This document shows, piece after piece, positions 1 through 13,000 of a stretch of 64,000 nt of DNA (position 1 is the stretch's first letter; each line of letters begins with the position of its first letter). The stretch is from Eutreptiella sp. 'Long Island Sound 2002' (taxonomy: Eukaryota > Euglenozoa > Euglenophyceae > Eutreptiales > Eutreptiaceae): positions 23,590,032 through 23,654,031 of the forward strand of contig OZ038397.1 of NCBI GenBank assembly GCA_964036045.1. Direction: 5' to 3'. The notes under the pieces are model-generated. The model was not told the DNA's origin and did no database searches. It was given only the letters and a program-made list of their open reading frames with translations. The position numbers were made by a program, and so were the translations under genes.

Positions 1-217
1 GTTGTTGCGGGGGGTCGTTTGACGGTGTTTGCCGCCCACGCACCTCCGCCGCCCTCCGGTCGTCCTGCGTTCCCGTGTGTGTGAGGCCCGGGTGCCCCTC
101 TCCGGCGCCCCCCCCACCCTTCCTTTGGGGTGCCGAAACCACCCCCCATCATCACCGGCAACCCTCCCCCATTCACACCTGCAACCCTCCGCCATTCACA
201 CTGGCATCCCCCGCCAC

Positions 218-416
218 ACGATGCGCAAACGGCACATCCCGCCACATCCGGCACAGCCCCGGCACAGCAACGACTGGGCTCCGCGAACGCGGAAACGACA
301 CCAGCGGGAGCACCGGCCGCAGCGGCCAACAGAACGCAGCGACCCGACGCAACATGCGAAGGGAAGAGCGGGTGACTGTCCAGGGCCCGTAAAGGAACTG
401 CAACCCAACGGACTGG
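218..416 (+). repeat. Poly-G-ended dispersed repeat, partial copy F (with fragment E at 1-45)
   Basis: The plus-strand segment matches the inner and 3' part of copy A (GCGCAAACGGCACAT through CGTAAAGGAACTGCAACCC). Bases 1-45 match the opposite end of the family in reverse orientation. The stretch between them, and 416-630, is simple CCCATTCACACCAGCA-type sequence. Confidence 0.75.
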
Positions 417-855
417 CATTCCCCCCCCATTCACACCAGCACCCCCCCCCCATTCACACCAGCACCCCCCCATCATCACCGGCATTCCCCCCCCCATTCA
501 CACCAGCACCCCCCCATCATCACCGGCAACCCTCCCCCATCCACACCAGCATCCCCCCCCCCCCCCCCATCCACACCGGCATCCCCCGCCATCATCATCA
601 CTGGCACCCCCTCCCCCCCACACCCCCCCCCAGATGCTCTCGGGTGTCGGAAGGAAATCAGCGATAGGGCAAGCGCTGGAGCGACGAGTGCAAATGCTGC
701 GGCGAAAAAATAGCGGTCGGGACAATCATTCGAGGGACAGGCCCTTTGGGCCGCCGCGTTGGCGCGCGTTGGGGGTGCGATGCAAAGCCCCCCATCCGGC
801 GCCCCCCGCCCCCCCCCTCTGGCCCCGGGGGAGGGGGCAACGCAGAGGGCCGTAC
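417..855. other. C-rich simple sequence
   Basis: Degenerate repeats of CCCATTCACACCAGCACCC and CATCATCACCGGCA (417-630) followed by unassigned sequence. Kinesin transcription is expected to continue through here, but I could not place an exon. Confidence 0.5.
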
Positions 856-1088
856 CTCTGGTGCGCCTCCCTCTCCTCCTCCAGCTGCCGCTGGAAGCGC
901 TCCCGCTCCTCCGCCACACGCGCGTCGTGGTCCAGGGGCGCGTACCCCGCCGCCACGCACCCGGTCGGCGCATGGCCGCCGAGGTCGTGCCCCGCCGGCG
1001 CGTATCCCGTGAACCGGGGGTCGCCAACCGGGTCGCCGCACAAGGGCTCCGGCTGCTGCGGGGGCCCGGCCGCCTGACGGTTGCGTTC
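856..1088 (-). CDS. Probable kinesin exon 7: tail with short coiled coil
   Basis: Preceded by a long pyrimidine tract and TTTTCCAG, ending at AGAG|GTACGG. It opens in phase 0, matching exon 6, and encodes 77 codons: a Gly/Pro-rich stretch, then a coiled-coil segment read as [19 protein letters not shown]. The 2.7-kb gap to exon 6 could hide further exons, so membership in this transcript is inferred from strand, phase and helical character only. Confidence 0.6.
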
Positions 1089-4000
1089 CTGGAAAACAGG
1101 GGAAGGGGGGGGGGGGGGGGCGAGTGCGACATGGGGCACGGCGGCAGGGCTGCCGGCAGGGATGCACTAGAAGGGAGGGGACCTCAGAGGCGGCCCCAGA
1201 AGCGGTTAGGCAGGCGGTTGGAGGAAGTTGCCGAAGCGGGCGGGGGCGGTTACTGTCGGTTACCAACGCCATTGCTGCCGGCACTTGGCGTCAGGGGGAC
1301 AGTGGCTGGGCATAGGCTGGGCGCCCTGGAGGGGGGGGGGGGTACCACTGGGCTCCACAAACGCGGAAACGACACCAGCAGGAGCACCGGCCGCAGCGGC
1401 CGACAGAACGCAGCGACCCGACTCAACATGCGAAGGGACGACCGGGTGACTGTCCAGGGCCCCGTAAAGAAACAGCAACCCGACGGAATGTGACACAGGG
1501 GGGTACCTCCCCCCCTTCCAATGCATCCCTGTCTGCCGGGCCCATCAGTCCCCCGGTCTGCCCCTCCCCTGCCCCTCTCCTGCGTTTTCTGCGTCGAGCG
1601 TCCCCCTTTGCCACCCCCTTTGCGGCCCCTTTCAGCGCTGCTCCCCCATTCCCGTGGCTCTGCTTCGCTCTCCTGCGACCCCGGCCTCCTGCTCTCATTG
1701 CCGGATCGCCGCCCCCGAAAGCGGGGCGCACGCGCGGAGCAGACACGCGGTGCGCCATCGGGTGATGCATGCTTTTGTGGTGCCACCGAACAGAGGATTT
1801 TCCAGCCAACCCGCGGGGGCCTACCAACGGCACGTCCTCACCGGCGGGGCCACACAGGGGGTCCCCATTGATCGCGAGGACCCCCACCATTGCGGGCCCG
1901 TGTTGCAGACACAAGTGCACGTGCCCAGGGGCTGGAGCGACACGCAGTGCCCGCGATGGGCGAACCAGGCTTCACACCCGTTGCAACACGCCCCCCGAAC
2001 GGCCGTTTGGGAGGCCCATGATGATGATGACGAAGGGGATGCCAACGCCGATGACGATGCCGGTGGTGGCGAGCGCGAGGAGGAGGATGACGATGGCGGT
2101 GCCGATGCCGCCGTCGCGACGCACACGGTGGTCAAGGCAAAATACCAAACGTCCAAAATGCGAAGGTCACGCGAGGGAAAAAAGGAACCGCACCGTGTGC
2201 GACAACTGCGACATGGGCTGTGCCTAATAAACCGTTCTGTGCCCACAAGTGTGTCTGTCAATCCACTCTGCACAAGACATTCACCACCAAAGTGTGGTGG
2301 TGAATGTGGCCCGCCGCTCCCAACTCCCGTTGAAGCACAATGTGCAAACCCCCCATGCCATCGCCTCCACAATATTGTGTGGTGGCTGGGAGAGAGGGCC
2401 CGCGGGGACCCCCCCCCTCCGTCCCCCCCCCTGCCCCATGCCCGCCGAACCTCTCCAGCAACGCCCTCTCAGTCTATCGGGCATCTGAACTCGTGGCCCC
2501 CGCTTCCCCCACCCACCCCCGCTGTCGGTCCTCCCGTCCGTCGTTTCCTGTCCCCTTCCATCCACCACCACCACCGACAATGCGTTGGGCACCACCGTTG
2601 CAGGTGTTGGGGCGGGGGGGCAGTGAGAGGGGGGGGGTGGGGGGGGCAACATTAAGATGTGACACAGGCAGGGGTCTCCAGGATCAGGTCCGCAATACGG
2701 CCGCTCCGCCCATGTCCTGGCCGGTGGCTTAGGCCCCAGCAGACCCGCGTCCTGTGCCTGCCCTCTGGCCCTTGGTGAGACCCTTCCGGGGCTGAGGACT
2801 TCAGCCCCAGCTGGTGCCGCTGTGGCTCCGTGCCGCCTGCGCTCAGCCCATCGCTCCGTAGGGCAGTGGCTGTATCGGGGGCTGATAAGGAGAGCAGCTC
2901 TGGGGGGGGGGGGGTTGGCACAAGGCCTTGGTTGGGGGGGGGGGGGGATAACAGCTGAGATATGCCGGTTGGTACTTCCGGGTGAACGAACGTACGTGGC
3001 CGCCTTCTGAGCAGGGAATCCTCCACTTGGATCGGTGGGTTGGTTGCCTACCCGTTGGGTTGGGGGTAAAGAGGGAGGGTTCATGGAAACGGCGACATGT
3101 AGGCGGCGTGTTGGGCTACCTAACAGCCAGGGGAAATTTCGTTTTACTGCGTCAGAGTGGGGCAGCTGTCCCACTGCTCACAAAAGCTGCTTCTGCCCCT
3201 TGGCATTCCTCCCACACCGGCGCCGGCAATGTTCCACCCGTGGTCTGTCCCAAGACAGCGGAGTTTGGAGGGTGCTCACCACCGCTGATGTGTCGGGGGG
3301 GGGGGGGGGGTTGACATGCCCCCCGGGCGTATGGCTGTCTGCAGCGGGCGGCGCCAATGGGCCGATCGCCACTTACCACTGCCCTCCCCTTGGACCCTTT
3401 CCCTCCGCAGGCGGCGGCACCCATCGGCCTCCCACCCCCTCATGCCCTCCCTCTCCCTCCCTGGCCTATCCTGACCTATTAGAGGGCCACATCGCGGCGT
3501 TCCGAACGTCGTAGGAACAGCCTCGAGATCTTCAAGAACGACGAGGGAAGGAAGGGTCTGGTCGAGGAGCAACATTAAAAAAAATTTGGGAACAGCGTAG
3601 GAACGACGTAGCCTTGTCTAAGGAACGGCGCTATGTGGCCCTCTGCTCCCTACTCCCCCTTCCTTTCCCTCGGGAGGTTGTGCCGACGGAGCCCCCGGAC
3701 TTGCCCTCTTTCACTGCCCTGTGTCGGTCCCACACGGAGGAGGGGGGGGGGGAAGGGGCATTGTAACAGTGCCAGACCTCCTCCAGCAGCTGCTTCAGCT
3801 TGCCCATCTCGGTCTTGTACTGCTGCAGCGCCTGGTTGGAGTCGAGCTGCACGGTCATTGGCCGCGGGGTCCCCCGGACCTCCTGCGCCACCGCCGCAAA
3901 GTGCAGCGTGCACATGGTCTCGCGGTACTCCGTCGGGTTGAGCGTGCAGATCAGGACCGTCTCGCTGTTGCCCCCGACGGCGTTGCCGAGCAGCCGCGTG

Positions 4001-7000
4001 AGCTTGGAGTCGCGGTACGGGACGTGGACCTTGGTGTCCCCTTTGACGCGCGCGGCGAGGGCGCGCACGACGCGGATCAGCGCCAGGAGCGAGCAGCGGA
4101 TGTTGTTGCCCTCCTTGTTCTGCTTGAGGACGTCGTGGCGCCGCTTCTGCGCCGCCTGGGGGGCGGGGCAAGGGCACGGGCACGGCGGGAGCACAGGGCT
4201 GAGGGGCGCAGGAGGTTCAGCCCGAGAGGCTGTGGACGCAAACTGCCCCATTTGAATATGCCTCAGTTCATTCATCATTTTTGAGCAAACTTTGAGCCGT
4301 GAAAAGCTGTTTCAACTTACAAAAAGGGGGGGGCACCAGGGATGCATTGGAAGCGGGGGAGGTACCCTCCCTGTGTGACATTCCGTCTGGCTGTACCCCA
4401 CTCCCCTCCAGGGCGCCCAGCCTATGCCCAGCCAGTGTCTCCTTGACGCCAAGTGCCAGCTTCTATGGCATTTGTAACCGACAGTAACCGCCCCCAACCG
4501 CTTTGGCAACCTCCTCCAACCGCCTGCCCTGCGCCCAGAACAGTATGCCCCCGAACATCATGGACTGGGGCTCAGGCGTTGGAGTGGAATTTTTGGTGCA
4601 CAATGAGACGCTTTGTTGGGGGGGGGGGGGTTCAAAATTTTCGGTTCCTTCGTCCTCACTTCCTCCCTTGCAGAAGCCTGCATTTTTCGACATCAATAAT
4701 TTACGTTGCTTGTTCCAAGCCACTGGGGAAAGACTTGTTCAATGCGTGAGATGGGGACCGTGCTCCTGAGTGTCCTGTGCTCACAAGTGCTGCTCCTGCC
4801 CCTTGGCGTCCCTCCCACGCGGCCGCCGGCCGGCAATGCTTCCCACGAAATCTTTCCGAAGACAGTGAAATTTTGGCAGGCGCTTACGACCACCGATGTG
4901 GGAAATGCAACGAAGGGGTCGCACGTGCACGGACGGTCATGAACGGGGTATCTCGGGGGGTAAAGCAGACCTTATCGTTCCCAAAGCCGCTGGTGAGTTC
5001 CCTATCGTCGTGGTCCCCTCTGAAGCGTGAGTCGGTCTTGAGCGTCGTGTACGTCGTCTCGCTGCCCGCGAGGTCAACGATGTTGAGGACCGAGCGCGTC
5101 AGTGTGGCCCCCTGGGGCCCCACGAGGTCGGTGCGCTCAATGCAGAACTGGAAGATGGTGTGGGACCGGGACGCTTTTGCGTGCTCGTTGTTGGCGTCCA
5201 CGTGCCGCTGCCTCTCGCCAAGCTCCTTCTGTTTGAGGACCTGGTCAAAGATGTGGGCGTGCGCGTGCGCTTGCGTCGAGAGATGGTGTACGCGGTTTGC
5301 AAGGAGCCAGCAGGCCTCTGGAGGGTACAACGCTCTCGGAACTCCGCCCCGATTCTACACCAAGAAATCCATGAAAAGCGAACCTGGGTTTTTTGACATC
5401 TCCGTGATGAGGGAGGCCAAGAACAAGCATCACGTGTTCGCAAGCCAGTGCAAAAAGCACCAAAAGATTTTTCATTGTCTTTGCCGCGCAAACTGGTGCG
5501 ATGAAGCGAGCCCCAGGTCCAGCCCCCCCTGTGTGACCTTCCGTCTGGTTGTTGCTCCTTTACGGGGCCCTGGACAGTCACCCGTTCTTCCCTTCGCATG
5601 TTGCGTCGGGTCGCTGCTTTCTGTCGGCCGCTGCGGCCAGTGCTCTTGCTGGTGTTGTTGCCGCGTTTGCGGAGCCCAGTAGTTGGTGTGTTGGGGCTGT
5701 GCTGAATGTGGCATGGTGTGCCGTTTGCGCGGCAGCGGCGCCCAATAATTGGCGTATTGAGGATGTGCTGGTTGTTGCCGGGGTCGTTTGACTGTTTTTA
5801 CTGCCCACACACCTCTGTCCACAGGCCGTCCATAGCCTGCCTCGCTGTTTCTGTGCGGCCCAGGTGCCCTGTTCCTCCACGCGCTGTCCGGGCCGTCCAC
5901 CATGTGTCCTGCTCCCCCTCACGGTTGGTCTGCCCCTGATGGGCTCCCGCTCCTGTTGCGCAAACAGCCCATCTGGGCTGCGGGAGACACCCCCTACCTG
6001 ATGCCGGTTGAGCAGGGGTTGCCCTGGCACCCGGTAGCGACAGGGCTGGATGGCCAAGCCATCCCCTTTATTGTCGCTGCCTCCCATGCGCACGCTCCAC
6101 CATTCGCTCCATTCTGGTTCCCTGTCCCCCCCCTGCCCCTACCCACCCACCAGAATTGAAAGTCCGACTTCCTTTGCCTGGATATGCAGCGATCTGAGGC
6201 GGCCACAGGAGGGGGGTCTGCAGTTCCATGCGTGCAATGAGCCATGGATGCGCAGGCCACCTCGGCAAGGCAGGGCGCCAAAGTTCCAGAGCAGAAGATA
6301 TGGCACGGCATCTTTTGAGATTCTGATCCCTCTCATCCCCCTTCTCCTCCTTTTCCTCCCTCCTCCCTCCCTCCCTCCCTCCCTCCCTCCCTCCCTCCCT
6401 CCCTCCCTCCCTCTCTCTCTCCCTCTCTCTCTCTCTCCCTCTCCCCCCCCCTGCGAGTTCCCGAGAAATCGCAAACTTGTGGGACAATAATCCAGTCGGC
6501 GCATTGAGACGTTGTCGGCTGCAGGCCTTTTCCTGGTGACCGTTGCGGGAGGGGTTGGCACCGCACACACCCACTTTTTGACCCACAGGCTTTCATCTGA
6601 CTTGGAGCGGAGGGTAGAGGGAGGAGGGGGCGGGTCCAAGGGGGAGACCCCCCGCCGATAGGAATGGACGTTCCGAAAATCCCTTGAATCAGGGGACCTG
6701 GTCAACGCTGGTAACAGGCAATTCCAAAAGGTTCTCCACGACCACGCCTGTCCCGTTGTCTGCAAGCACCAGCGGGTACTTCTGGCGCTGCCTGGGATTG
6801 CGGAGGAGGTCCGAGAGCTGCTCGTTGTAGATCTCCACGTACGATGTGGTGACCTGTTGGAGGGATGGGGTCAGGTGCCGGGGGATTGCGAGGGCAACGG
6901 TCAGCACATGGCACTGGTGAGGTCAGAACGCGACGGTGTGGGTGTGGCCGTACGGCATGCACCGGGGCATGAACGGCGGTTTATGCTCGAGAAGGAGGCT

Positions 7001-10000
7001 TGACAACGGAGGTTTCACGCCAATGGACATCCCAGCCGTCATGCTTGCGGATGGAAACCAGAGTTTCCAGCGCTCTTCTTGTCACTTCTGGTCCTGTGCA
7101 GAGGCCGAACCAAAAATTGTCAGGATTTTGGGGCCAGCCTGGCCATGGCGTTGACCATTACAAACGGACAGCATTTCCCGAAAGTCCGAAACAATTGCTT
7201 TCGATGAAGCACAAGGATCAGGCCTCGCTTTGCCTAGTTGAACAAGGCAGCCAGCAGTAGTTGTAGACAATGTGGTGCTGCTACCACGTCTGGACACCAA
7301 GTTTGCGGACACATCCTGGTCCCAAGGAAATCCTCCACACCCCTCGACAAAGGTCCCACACCCACGAGAAAAGTAAATGGTGTCCCGTTTTCGTTTCTTG
7401 GTTCTGCAGGGGCAGGGGTGCGTTCATTCAGCATCACTACGGAGCGCTGGACACGAGTGCTTCATCACCACCTTCATCAGCGTTGGTCAGCTTTACCGTC
7501 ATTTCTCCGTTGTTGACGTGATGTGACGTGACGTGACGTGACGTGACGTGACGTGACGTGACGTGACGTGACGTGACGTGACGTGACGTGACGTGGCGTG
7601 ACGTGATGTGATGTGATGTGATGTGATGTGATGTGACGTGACGTGACGTGACGTGACGTGACGTGACGTGACGTGATGTGACGTGACGTGACGTGATGTG
7701 ATGTGATGTGATGTGATGTGATGTGATGTGACGTGACGTGACGTGAGGTGATGACGTGACGTGACGTGACATGACGTGGCGTGATGTGATGTGATGTGAT
7801 GTGATGTGATGTGCTGTGCTGTGCTGTGATGTGATGTGATGTGATGTGATGTGATGTGATGTGATGTGATGTGATGTGACGTGACGTGACGTGACGTGAC
7901 GTGACGTGCTGTGCTGTGCTGTGCTGTGCTGTGCTGTGCTGTGATGTGATGTGATGTGATGTGATGTGATGTGATGTGATGTGATGTGATGTGATGTGAC
8001 GTGACGTGACGTGACGTGACGTGACGTGACGTGATGTGATGTGATGTGATGTGATGTGATGTGACGTGACGTGCTGTGCTGTGCTGTGATGTGATGTGAT
8101 GTGATGTGATGCGACGTGATGTGATGTGATGTGACGTATTATGATGCGTTTCACGGGGCACCTTGAACTGCGAGTGGGTGTCCGGGTTCAGGTCCTGCCA
8201 CTGATCCATCATTTCGAACATGTTGTTCGCCGCCATCTCGATCACCCCCGGCATCCCATCCGAGCCCCCTATGGTATACGTTTTGCCCGAGTTGGTCTGC
8301 CCGTACGCAAAGATGGTGCTGTTGGTGCCCTGCACGGCCCCCTCCACGGCGTCGCGACACATGTAATCGTACACTTCGTAGGTGTCCTCATCCTCCGTGA
8401 ACACATTCTCGAATGCAAACACGGCTTTGTCGTTGACGGTCTTGTCGGGCCGCTTGCCGCTAAGGAACAAGCGCAGGAGGGCCAACGTGTCGCCAACTTT
8501 ACCGAGAGCTAGAGCGGGAGCCAACCAACCCCAGTGACGGCACTGGTGCTGGGAGAAGAGCTGGAGCTGCCGGTGCATTCAGAGCTGGATCTGCACCGGA
8601 GGCGTTGCTGGACTCTCCAGGGATGTCCCCGCTGAAACGGGCCCGTCCCCAGCTCAACTGGACAAATCACCAAAAAAATCAATCTGCGGACATCGCGGCT
8701 CGCGCTCCAGCCAGCACCACCCGCAGCTCCCGTCCCAGCTCGCTCTAGCAAGAGCGCAAGGTCCAGCTTCAGCGTCAGCTCAAACTCTAGCTCTACCTCT
8801 GGCTACTGTCCGGCTCTTACTCGAGGTTCAGCTGCAGCTGTGGAACCAGCGCCTGCTGGGACAAATGGCTGGACGAATGCAGGAAACGAATCAACCAAAT
8901 ACAAGGGATCTACATGATCAATAACCCCAGTGTTATCACGCTACGGTTGTTTGGGTGACGCCATCTCTCACTGCTGCGGGGAAGGCGCGACAACGGGCAA
9001 CCTTGCAGGCGAGAGGTCGCATGTCTGTTTGCACAGGCCGCGATGCAAAAATTGGTGTGCGCCGACGGTTTGCGCATGCACAGCTGACGACAGAACACCG
9101 ACACCCGTGGGTCCGCAACCATGACCTCCTGCAGCAGTGGATCCACAGGGTATCCTTTCGTAGACGCACACATGCGCGAGCTCAAGGTGACGGGGTACAC
9201 ACTGCACTTGGGGCGGGAGGTGGTGGCGTGGTTTATGACCTCGGATCTGCGGTTGGACTGGCGCCTGAGGGCCGAGTGGTTTGAGTCGGTGCTTGTGGAC
9301 TACGGCTGTGCGCTGAATGGGGGCAATTGGGTGTACTTTGTGCTGCAGCAGGTGGCATCACGGCAGGTGTGCCGCCCCCTCGTTGTGTGCCATGTGGCCG
9401 GGAAGCTGAGGGTCCGCCCGCAAAAGAGGAGCACAGATTGTCGCACATGTGCCCATGACAGAGCCCTGGAAGTCCTGCGTGTGAACCAGCAAAGCCCCGG
9501 AGTCCACCCCACGACACGCGGGGCCCCAAAAACAGATCGAGCACGGCAGTACTCCAAACGCAAGTGGGCAGGACTTGGGCACCAGGAGAGAATGCCCAAA
9601 GCGAACGACGGCATGATCAAATCGAGCTCGCCCCGACCAGGCGCTGGCTCCCACTGAGTGCACATCTTAGGGGTCTGATTCTTGACGAACCTCAGGTCCG
9701 GCTGCCGCACACCAGGGGCATGCCTGGGTGCTTTTCTGGAGGACACGCAAAGGGGGACCCCAGAAGTCGCGGCCGGTCGCGGCCACTGGGTGAGTGCACT
9801 ATTCACCCATTGAGCCTTTCATTTGTTGTGTTGCAGTGTGTCATCCACATAACATGTCGATCGATGTGAGGTCAATCTTTTTGAATGTCAGGTTCGATGG
9901 TAATGTCCACGTTCAAACACAAGACCCCAACAATTTCGTTTCGATTTCTGTCCATGTCTTATTGTCTTGCGCACCTCATTGAGGGCAGCTGAGGGGATGG

Positions 10001-13000
10001 GGTGGGGTATGGTTGGTCTTTGAAAATTGGGAAAATGCCACTTTCTTCGAAGCCCGGGTCGCGGCCGCTGGGGTCCCCCAAAACGTCATGGATTCTTACA
10101 CCAAGCCAGAAAACCACACGAAGAGCGAGAACCCAAAGACAACACGGGTGACCAGGACGGGGCGGGATGAAATGGGGCGGTGGCCACCTGGTCGACACTG
10201 TGTTGCCATTTGCCAACCAGCAAACCTCGCGATTCTCATCACGCGGCGGCGGCGGCCGAAACCGGACGCCCACTGACAGATTGCATAGCAACTCCCCGGC
10301 CGCGGGCTTCGGAGACTTGGACCTGGCGCCCCGAGCCACCAAAGGCTCGGCGCTGTGCGCGCGTGTTTGCGGCCGCGCGGCCTCCGGGGAGGAATTCCCA
10401 GGCTGCGAGCGCGTGCGCGTCTGCATGCGCCCCTCGTCAGGCCCCTTGGATTTTTCCGCACCGCCGGAGCTACGGCGCAGGGGCCCGCGAGACTCCCGGA
10501 CGTCGCTCGTCCCTCTGGAGTCACGCCCCCCTGCAGGGATATGCCAGGCGGCCGCCTCCGGCACAGCGCTTGCAGGGCCTGCCCGGGCAGGGCCGGCGGG
10601 CGCACCTGCCCCTGACGGGTACATAAATGGGGACGTGACCGCATACGGAGTCGCGACCGGGTACGGGTCGCGTGGGCGGTGGCCGGCCGGCCCCGGCGCC
10701 GGATCCGCGTTAGGCGGGGGCCCCGCACTGCGGCTGTACGCATGGGCCAGGGTCGCAGGAGCCGGTGACGACCGCACGGGGGATGTGGTCCCGGAGGGTG
10801 TCGGGCTGGTGCTGCTGCGGGTCACGAACGCCGTCCGGGGCACCATGTGTGTCGGGCTGGTGCCGCGGGCCGCGGACGCCGTCCGGGGGGGGCTCCGGGT
10901 CTGCATCGACCGGTACACCTCCTCCTCCTTCTTGACGCGCTGGCGCCGCTTCTCCTCTTCAGCGTCCTTCTGCCTCAGCCGCAGGCGCTCCTGCTCTCGC
11001 CGCTTCTCGGCCATCAGCCGCATCTGCCCCTGCTTGTGCTGCTTCTCCTGCTCCCGACGCTCCTCCTCCTTGATGCGGGCCTGAAGGGGAATGGGTCAGT
11101 GTTTGGCAGGAAGGCACAGAAACGACTTTTAGAAGTATGTCCTCGTCGCGCCAAGCTTCGCATATTTGCATCTCGCTCGACCAGTCCCAAATCCCCCCCA
11201 CCTCCCTTGTCCAAGCTGTGGCCAGACAACAAAAAAAACTCGCTTGGACAAGTTGTAGCCTGCGCGATGGCCCAGAAAAAAAATGGTGAGCTGATGTCAA
11301 ACAAGCAGGCACATCACATATCCACATAGCACATGGAAATGGTGCAAGCAGCCCTTAAAGTATTTCGAAGTACCAAAGAAAGGCAACACGTCCCTTGGAG
11401 ACACGAAAAGAGCCAAAAGCAGCAACCCACATTTCCCGATTCGTGTAGTCAAAAACTATGAGTCAACATGCTGGACTTGACTCTTTTTGCCTCTCAGCGT
11501 AGGACGAAGAGGGAAAAGCAAAGAATTGAACGGCGAGGCAAGAGCCGCTCCAAAGTTCGTGCATGAAATGTATCCGGTTTTGTGGCCTTGTACCAACGGC
11601 ACGCACAGCCGAGATGGGTGTTGAGGAAAACAAATCCGGAACACCACCTGCTCGATCTTGGCCTTCTCCGCCCGCTTCCGCTCCTCGAGCCGCCGACGAG
11701 CGTCCAAGGCAGCCTTTTTCTGTTCCTCCTTGCGGCGGTGTTCCTCCTCGATTTTCTTGTGTGCCTCGGCCCACGCCTTCTCGGCCTCCTTGGCCCGGTC
11801 GGCCTCCTCTTTGCGCCTTTGTTCTTCTCGCTTTTGTTTGAGAGCTTGCTTTTGGCGAGCTTCCGCTGCTTGTGCGGCAAGAATCTCTTGCGCCCGGCTT
11901 TGTTGCATCGCCGGAGATCGCGAGCGTTCGTCAACCGGAGACGTCGCTATTGACGGCATTGACACTGGAGTAACCTCCCCGGAAGCGTAGTCATGCACCA
12001 TGATCGGCATCGGCGAGACATAACCGGACCCCCCAAACTCTGGTAACGCTTGATCGGAGAGAACAGGCGAATTACCCGCCGTGATGGGCGGGCTTTGGGC
12101 TTGGGGGACAGGTGACCGTGCGGTGGGACTGCTTGGCGAAACAAACACCGCAACGCCGGGCGCTTGCACCGGATGTTGTTGAGGAGCGACGGGGTAAGAC
12201 ACATTTGACCCCACTTCCGGTGTAACACCGTGTGGGTGAGGGACGGCCACGTTTGAACAATCGCGACGAATTCCTTGGTCCATCATCTCGGGTGTTGCAT
12301 CCGAGGGTCTCCGAACGTGCTTGATGGGGATTCTAGAATCCAAGTAAACGACGGAGTTTCCAGGGCTTACCGTTGCCGCAACCCAACCCGACTCGTCATT
12401 CGTTGGTGGCTGTGCCACCTTCGCTAGGGCTCTTTCTTCCTCAAGGCGCTTCTCTTCCCTTTTGTTTTCCGCGGCGACCTGGATGTTGAGGAGCTCCCGT
12501 CGTCGGGCATCGATGAGCATGCGCTTGTGTTCCATTTCCTTCTCTCTCGTCTCTTGTTGCGGCCCTTCCATCCCGTTTGCGTTGCGCCTAGCGTCCGCCT
12601 TTCGGGGGTCCACGCCATTTTGGCTTGGCGTTGACGTCGAGCGTCTCCGAGGCTCAGCATTCCTCTTTGGCGCCACTTGGGCCGAAGGCTGTATCCTTGG
12701 TTGTCGCTGAATATCCTCGCCGTCTCCATAACACTCCCACATAGCGCCTCCTTGGAGGCTCGACCTCCCTGTTGAGTGTGATTCATGCGAAGACCGAGCG
12801 GTGTTGTAGCCTACGCTCTCTTCACGGGAGCTCATGGACCGGTCCGATACCAACGGAGGCTCATTGAAGACTTCTTGAGATTCTTCCGCGGCATGATGCT
12901 GATGCGAGCTTTGGATGTAGGCTTTGGATGAAGGCTGCGACTTCGCCCGGTCCCGGGCCGGAGGGGGAGTGGTGTGCCGGAGCGTCTTCTTCACCACATC

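Noticed and set aside
2018-2115. Acidic plus-strand peptide, or on the minus strand a hydrophobic peptide resembling two membrane segments
   Set aside because: Both come from GAT/GAC/GGC-rich simple sequence; no splice sites, flanking domains or family match.
7499-8160. Long His/Ile/Thr/Ser repeat frame on the minus strand
   Set aside because: It is the pentanucleotide array read through from kinesin exon 3; a good donor at 8161 ends the exon before it.
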